NCBI GenBank assembly: GCA_041689205.1
Contig: JBDNGQ010000200.1
Location: 1-26,499 of the forward strand
Length of the DNA: 26,499 nucleotides
DNA from: JAVVEG01 sp041689205
GTDB taxonomy: Bacteria; Pseudomonadota; Gammaproteobacteria; Pseudomonadales; Pseudohongiellaceae
Direction: 5' to 3'
Positions 22,841 through 26,499 of the stretch are shown in pieces. The notes under the pieces are model-generated. The model made no database searches, had not been told where the DNA came from, and saw only the letters and a list, made by a program, of their open reading frames with translations. Within the stretch, counting starts at the first letter, position 1, and each line of letters starts with the position of its first letter. The position numbers and the translations under genes are program-made.

Positions 22841-23335
22841 ATGAGAATAGCCGTTTATCCTGGCACGTTTAACCCCATCACCAACGGGCATACCGACCTT
22901 GTCGAGCGGGCTGCCGGTCTGTTTGACCATATCATTGTCGCAATTGGAATCAATAAACAAAAAACCACATCTCTGGCGGCAGCCAGCCGCGTCGATCTGG
23001 CAGCGCAGGTGCTCGGGCATTTGAAAAATGTTGAAGTCTGTGCGTTTGACACCTTGCTGACCGAGTTCGTAAAGCAACGTGGATCAAGAATTATTCTGCG
23101 GGGTCTGCGTACCGTTGCCGACTTCGAATATGAATTTCAACTGGTGGGTATGAATCGCGTGCTGGAGCCGGATATTGAAACGGTGTTCCTGGCCCCTGCT
23201 GAACATCTGTCCTACATCTCATCGACCCTGGTGCGGGAAATCGCTTCCTACGGTGGCGACATTTCCAAGTTTGTGCATCCGGTAGTAGCGGCAGCAATAG
23301 CTGAGGAATATGAGCAGCTGCGCAATTCTCTGTAA
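22841..23335 (+). CDS. coaD: Phosphopantetheine adenylyltransferase
   Basis: CoaD adenylates 4'-phosphopantetheine to dephospho-CoA, the penultimate step in CoA synthesis. From the ATG at 22841 the protein has 164 residues and begins MRIAVYPGTFNPITNGHTDL. The nucleotidyltransferase TNGH motif gives His17. Later motifs are ILRGLRTVADFEYEFQL, MNRVLEPDIETVFL and YISSTLVREIA. An in-frame GTG at 22829 would add four residues but is not needed. GTFNP carries Asn where the E. coli protein has Asp. With coaBC, two CoA-synthesis genes lie in this window, and mutM is the convergent neighbour. Confidence 0.97.
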   Translation: MRIAVYPGTFNPITNGHTDLVERAAGLFDHIIVAIGINKQKTTSLAAASRVDLAAQVLGHLKNVEVCAFDTLLTEFVKQRGSRIILRGLRTVADFEYEFQLVGMNRVLEPDIETVFLAPAEHLSYISSTLVREIASYGGDISKFVHPVVAAAIAEEYEQLRNSL

Positions 23336-23361
23336 ATGCAGTGCTGTAGCCGCAGTTCAAA

Positions 23362-24207
23362 TCAGGACTGACAACCTGGGCAGAACACGGTGCTGCGTTG
23401 AGTAATCCGTATTTCGCGCAGGTTGGTGCCGCAACGCAAACAGGGATGACCACCGCGACCGTAAACGGCCAGTGACTGTTTAAAATAACCGGGCTGGCCA
23501 GTGGCGCCAGTGAAGTCGCGCAGGGTAGTGCCACCCATCAAAATTGCTCCTGCCAGTACTTCTTTTATGCGCTCAGTCAGCAGGGCGTAACGCTGAGCAG
23601 AGATCCGACCCGCAGCCCGGCGCGGATCAATACCTGCCATAAACAAGGCTTCATTAGCATAGATATTGCCTACCCCCACAACTACTTTACTATCCATGAT
23701 AAATGACTTCACCGGCACCTTGCGCCCGGCAGCCTGCACGCGCAGATAGTCGGGGGCAAAAGCATCGCAAAGCGGCTCCGGCCCCAGCGCGCGCAATAAA
23801 GGATGCAGCAGCGGATCACCCGCATACCAGAGCATACAGCCGAAGCGGCGGGGATCGGTGTAACGCAGCGCGATACCGGTCGTCATAGTGATATCGACAT
23901 GATCATGCTTGCCGGCTGGACTATCTACCGGCACCAGGCGCAGGCTTCCTGACATGCCCAGATGAATGAGAAGATAATTTCTTCCGGTATCAATTCCTGA
24001 GGCCTCATTTTTTGAAGCGGCAAGGATGAGGTATTTACCTCGCCGGTCGACCGAACGCAGTATTTGACCGGGCAGCTCTGTCATCATCTCTGGGGTAATT
24101 GGCCAGCGTAACTGGTGCTGCCGAATCACAACACTGCTGACAGTTTGGTGCAGTAAGTGCGGAGCGATTCCTCGTTTGGTGGTTTCAACTTCGGGTAGTT
24201 CAGGCAT
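23362..24207 (-). CDS. mutM: Formamidopyrimidine-DNA glycosylase (Fpg)
   Basis: MutM excises 8-oxoguanine and formamidopyrimidines and nicks the abasic site. The 281-residue protein starts MPELPEVETTKRGI, with the catalytic Pro2 after removal of Met and Glu3. It carries Lys58 in DRRGKYLIL, YTDPRRFG, the helix-two-turn-helix KVVVGVGNIYANEALF, and a C-terminal zinc finger with Cys256, Cys259, Cys276 and Cys279. All functional residues are present. It is slightly longer than the usual ~270 residues because of a short insert near SKNEASGIDTG. It is convergent with coaD. Confidence 0.97.
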   Translation of the reverse strand: MPELPEVETTKRGIAPHLLHQTVSSVVIRQHQLRWPITPEMMTELPGQILRSVDRRGKYLILAASKNEASGIDTGRNYLLIHLGMSGSLRLVPVDSPAGKHDHVDITMTTGIALRYTDPRRFGCMLWYAGDPLLHPLLRALGPEPLCDAFAPDYLRVQAAGRKVPVKSFIMDSKVVVGVGNIYANEALFMAGIDPRRAAGRISAQRYALLTERIKEVLAGAILMGGTTLRDFTGATGQPGYFKQSLAVYGRGGHPCLRCGTNLREIRITQRSTVFCPGCQS

Positions 24208-24352
24208 TGCGGAAACCTGTTCAAAATTACGTAGCGCTTGTTCAGTAGTATTTGGGTTGCTAGTTATGGTGGTGCATTATAGATTGGCCTGAAGGGATGG
24301 TAGCACCCTTGCAGAAGCGCGATCGCATTTATTAAATTGTCAGAGGTGAATT

Positions 24353-25870
24353 GTGAATGGTCCCAACTCCAGACAAGCTTTCTCAGATGTAAGAACAATT
24401 TGTTTGTCCTGCCTGCTGTTGGCTGCGGCGCCAGCCTGGGCTGCCGAGCCGGAGGTAGAAAACTCTTCAATAGATCCTCCGATAAGTGTTCAGGCTGATG
24501 AAACTCCTCTGGAAGATACTGGTGCCTCTGCGCAAGCGCAAGCCGTTCCAATAGTACCAATTCATATTGGCAATCCCCTCGTATTTAATCAGCTGGGCGA
24601 AATTATCGGTTCAACCATGAGAGAGACTCTCGCTGCGGCGGCGAGTGCCCCGGTGCAATTTGAAAACCCGATTATGATGGGCCCGCCGGATGAGGAAACT
24701 TTTCTGAATCTGGCGAAAGACATCAGGCGTTATGAGGGAATGCTTAAGGAAGAGGAAGAGCTGCGTGGCGCATGGGACCCAACTTTGGCCGAAGACTTGA
24801 TGGCGATGGGACGTATGCTGCAGGAGCAGGGTGATTTCACTAAAGCGCTGGATATTTTCACCCGCGCCGCTCATATTAATCGCATCAATTATGGCCTGGT
24901 TAGCGTGGAGCAGATCGCGCCCATAGAAAGCATGGTGGAGACCCATATTGCGCTCAACCAGTGGGAGGAGGCCGACCGGCAGCAGCGCTATGCTTTTTAT
25001 GTACAAAGCCGCGCATTTGAGCAAAATGATCCACGCATGATTCCCGCGCTGGATAAGTTGGCGCAATGGAACGTTAAGACTTTCAGGCGGGGGGCTGAGG
25101 GCGAGCCGCTGCTCAAGCTGCTTGAAGCCTACCGGCTGTATAATGCCGCCGCGGCGCTGGTCAATGTGCATTTTGGATTTAGTGATCCCCGTTACGTTAA
25201 TTATCTGAAAAACATGACGCAGACGGCGTTCAGACTGGCTTTGTACGGGACCCAATCCGAGATTGACCGCGTGTCGATGACTAATCACAGCAATATGGCA
25301 GGCCCGAGTATGATGAATACCGAGAATGGTCTGGTTAATAACACCACCAGGATCAGCGGGTTCACTGAGGGAGAGCAGGCGCTGCTTAGTATCTATGAAT
25401 TGTATTCCTCCTCGCGCATGCGTAATCTTGAAGGCATTGAGCGACGCAGGGCGCAGGCTCTGGCCGAACTGGGCGACTGGTACATGGTTTTTAATCGCAG
25501 ACAGGCCGGATTCAGAATATACCGGGATGTTTACGATATTCTTTTAGAAAATGGGCAGGACGAAGCTGAGCAGTTTTTTGAACAACTGGTGGCATTGCCT
25601 GGCTTTTTAGCAGAAGAGGATGCCAGCCTGAATCTGACGGACAATTCTGGTCGGCCTTTGCGACAGGGCTATGTGGATGTAAGCCTGGGGATAAATCAGT
25701 ATGGCAGGGCATCGAATGTGCAATCACTGGCGGTAGAGCCGCCAGATGCCGCAAGGGCCAGCTCAGAGGTTGTGCGCATGGCGCGGGGAATGAACTTCAG
25801 GCCCCGCCTGGAGGATGGAGATCCGATTGAAGTTAAAGAAGCCAGGCTCAGGTTTCCTTTCTGGTACTGA
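24353..25870 (+). CDS. Secreted TPR-like protein with a TonB-C-like C-terminal domain
   Basis: I do not recognise a named family. The start is a GTG at 24353 with the good ribosome site AGAGGTG (24342-24348). Residues 1-30 form a signal peptide ending AAPAWA before AEPEV, so the 505-residue protein is exported and probably soluble in the periplasm. An acidic, low-complexity stretch follows (31-65). Residues about 140-190 look like one or two TPR helices (EDLMAMGRMLQEQGDFTKAL, IFTRAAHIN). The last 70 residues (436-505) resemble the TonB C-terminal domain: GYVDVSLGINQYGRASNV, then VVRMARGMNFRPRLEDGDPI and a final FPFWY. Unlike TonB it has no uncleaved N-terminal anchor and no long Pro-rich region. 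Function is unknown. Confidence 0.85.
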   Translation: MNGPNSRQAFSDVRTICLSCLLLAAAPAWAAEPEVENSSIDPPISVQADETPLEDTGASAQAQAVPIVPIHIGNPLVFNQLGEIIGSTMRETLAAAASAPVQFENPIMMGPPDEETFLNLAKDIRRYEGMLKEEEELRGAWDPTLAEDLMAMGRMLQEQGDFTKALDIFTRAAHINRINYGLVSVEQIAPIESMVETHIALNQWEEADRQQRYAFYVQSRAFEQNDPRMIPALDKLAQWNVKTFRRGAEGEPLLKLLEAYRLYNAAAALVNVHFGFSDPRYVNYLKNMTQTAFRLALYGTQSEIDRVSMTNHSNMAGPSMMNTENGLVNNTTRISGFTEGEQALLSIYELYSSSRMRNLEGIERRRAQALAELGDWYMVFNRRQAGFRIYRDVYDILLENGQDEAEQFFEQLVALPGFLAEEDASLNLTDNSGRPLRQGYVDVSLGINQYGRASNVQSLAVEPPDAARASSEVVRMARGMNFRPRLEDGDPIEVKEARLRFPFWY

Positions 25871-25879
25871 TTGAGGTTT

Positions 25880-25907
25880 TGATCAATCGGGCTTTATTGA
25901 TTGATCA
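25880..25907. repeat. 9-bp inverted repeat after the TonB-C-like gene
   Basis: TGATCAATC (25880-25888) and GATTGATCA (25899-25907) are exact reverse complements around a 10-nt loop, 9 bp after the stop codon. No T run follows (GGGTAC does), so it is either a weak transcript-end hairpin or a protein-binding site for the downstream lipoprotein gene. Confidence 0.6.
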
Positions 25908-26062
25908 GGGTACTGACTTGGACGAGCCTAACGGTGATTCAGGTGCACAGCATCAGCTGTGCGATAAAACTGTACGAAATCCGGTCTGGAAGGCGAATAG
26001 ATGGCGAAGTCAGTTGTCTGAATATGTATGGCTTGACAAAATGTTGTTCCGGGGAATTCATT

Positions 26063-26499
26063 ATGAAAATGCCAGTTGTAAAACAATTGCTTGGACTCAG
26101 TGCTCTGGCGCTGGTGCTGGCTGGTTGCGAATCTACCAGCTCTTCACAGTCATCACAGTCCAGCATGCCGAGCATGCCAAGCTCCAGCTCATCGTCATCC
26201 TCGTCGAGCAGTTCGAGCAGCAGCTCCAGCTCCAGCAGTTCGAGCTCCAGCTCCAGCAGCCCCAGCTCCAGCAGCACTGCATCGTCGATGCCGTCCTCTT
26301 CTTCATCATCGCCATCGTCATCAAGTTCCAGCAGCATGCCTGGATCCCCTTCGAGCAGCTCCTCGCAGTCGGCGTCATTGCCAGGCAGTTCGTCGCCATC
26401 CAGTTCTTCACGGCAGTCAGGCTCGCAGTCGAGTTCACCACAGTCGAGCTCTCAACAGTCAAGTTCACAGCAATCGGGCTCGCAGCAATCGGGTTCGCA
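26063..26499 (+). CDS. Serine-rich lipoprotein, C-terminus cut by window edge
   Basis: From the ATG at 26063 the reading frame stays open to the window end (145 codons visible). It starts MKMPVVKQLLGLSALALV and continues LAGC, a clear lipobox with lipidated Cys22; GGGG lies about 8 bp upstream. After the Cys the sequence is mostly serine, with an uninterrupted run of 27 Ser at residues 40-66, then Ser mixed with Pro, Met, Gly and Gln, later in SSSQ/QQSGS-type repeats. Serine codons of both TCN and AGY types are mixed, so selection acts on the protein. Poly-serine linkers of this kind join domains of secreted polysaccharide-degrading enzymes in Cellvibrio- and Saccharophagus-like bacteria; a functional domain further downstream is expected but not seen. 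Confidence 0.85.
   Translation, partial: MKMPVVKQLLGLSALALVLAGCESTSSSQSSQSSMPSMPSSSSSSSSSSSSSSSSSSSSSSSSSSSPSSSSTASSMPSSSSSSPSSSSSSSMPGSPSSSSSQSASLPGSSSPSSSSRQSGSQSSSPQSSSQQSSSQQSGSQQSGS

Noticed and set aside
26033..26061. TTGACA followed at 17 bp by ATTCAT as a promoter for the lipoprotein gene
   Set aside because: The -10 box is poor and transcription would start at or after the ATG at 26063, removing the ribosome site. A sigma-54 reading of the same stretch fails on GG-GC spacing.
25939..26337. A Leu/Glu-rich open frame on the minus strand
   Set aside because: It is the reverse complement of the serine-codon run of the lipoprotein gene; the repeat codons alone generate it.

Overview
The window comes from a gammaproteobacterium, most likely a free-living and probably marine member of the Pseudomonadales/Cellvibrionales side of the class. 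This rests on gene content and order: argB-algC-coaBC with radC-rpmB-rpmG, and mutM/coaD/rsmD/ftsYEX/rpoH/thiSG-trmB. Both blocks are arranged much as I remember them from Pseudomonas. The gammaproteobacterial tRNA-modification pair CmoA/CmoB, a TAXI-type TRAP transporter, a sulfatase and a poly-serine lipoprotein are consistent with a marine heterotroph. No rRNA, tRNA, CRISPR array or prophage was seen.

Layout. (1) 1-4986 is a core block. argB (cut by the window edge), algC and coaBC are on the minus strand; radC, rpmB and rpmG are on the plus strand. The dut gene usual between coaBC and algC is absent. (2) 5150-6121 is a Y1/REP-associated-type transposase with a degenerate HUH motif and a DnaA-like C-terminal DNA-binding region. 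An 11-bp perfect inverted repeat lies just after it and an array of four TTATCA repeats lies just before it. (3) 6466-8651 is a HIT-cmoA-cmoB operon on the minus strand, divergent from a YgjP-type metallohydrolase. (4) 9617-12951 is a TAXI receptor with a fused TRAP permease; their coding ends overlap by 4 bp. (5) 13066-16287 holds trmB, thiG, thiS, DUF423 and rpoH, all on the minus strand. (6) 16633-17973 is a secreted sulfatase inserted between rpoH and ftsX. (7) 18070-20908 is ftsY-ftsE-ftsX with 4-bp overlaps. (8) 21041-23335 holds rsmD, a YheT-type hydrolase and coaD on the plus strand, followed by mutM on the minus strand. (9) 24353-26499 holds a secreted TPR/TonB-C-like protein and the start of a serine-rich lipoprotein, open at the window end.

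Most genes are housekeeping: arginine, CoA and thiamine synthesis, ribosomal proteins, tRNA/rRNA methylation, cell division with membrane targeting, heat-shock sigma factor and DNA repair. The unusual content is the altered transposase with its flanking repeats, the TonB-C-like protein without an anchor, the poly-serine lipoprotein, and many short imperfect tandem duplications (7-42 bp) in gene leaders and protein N-termini. I found no clearly new multi-gene system. The transposase with its repeats is the best candidate for something not well described.
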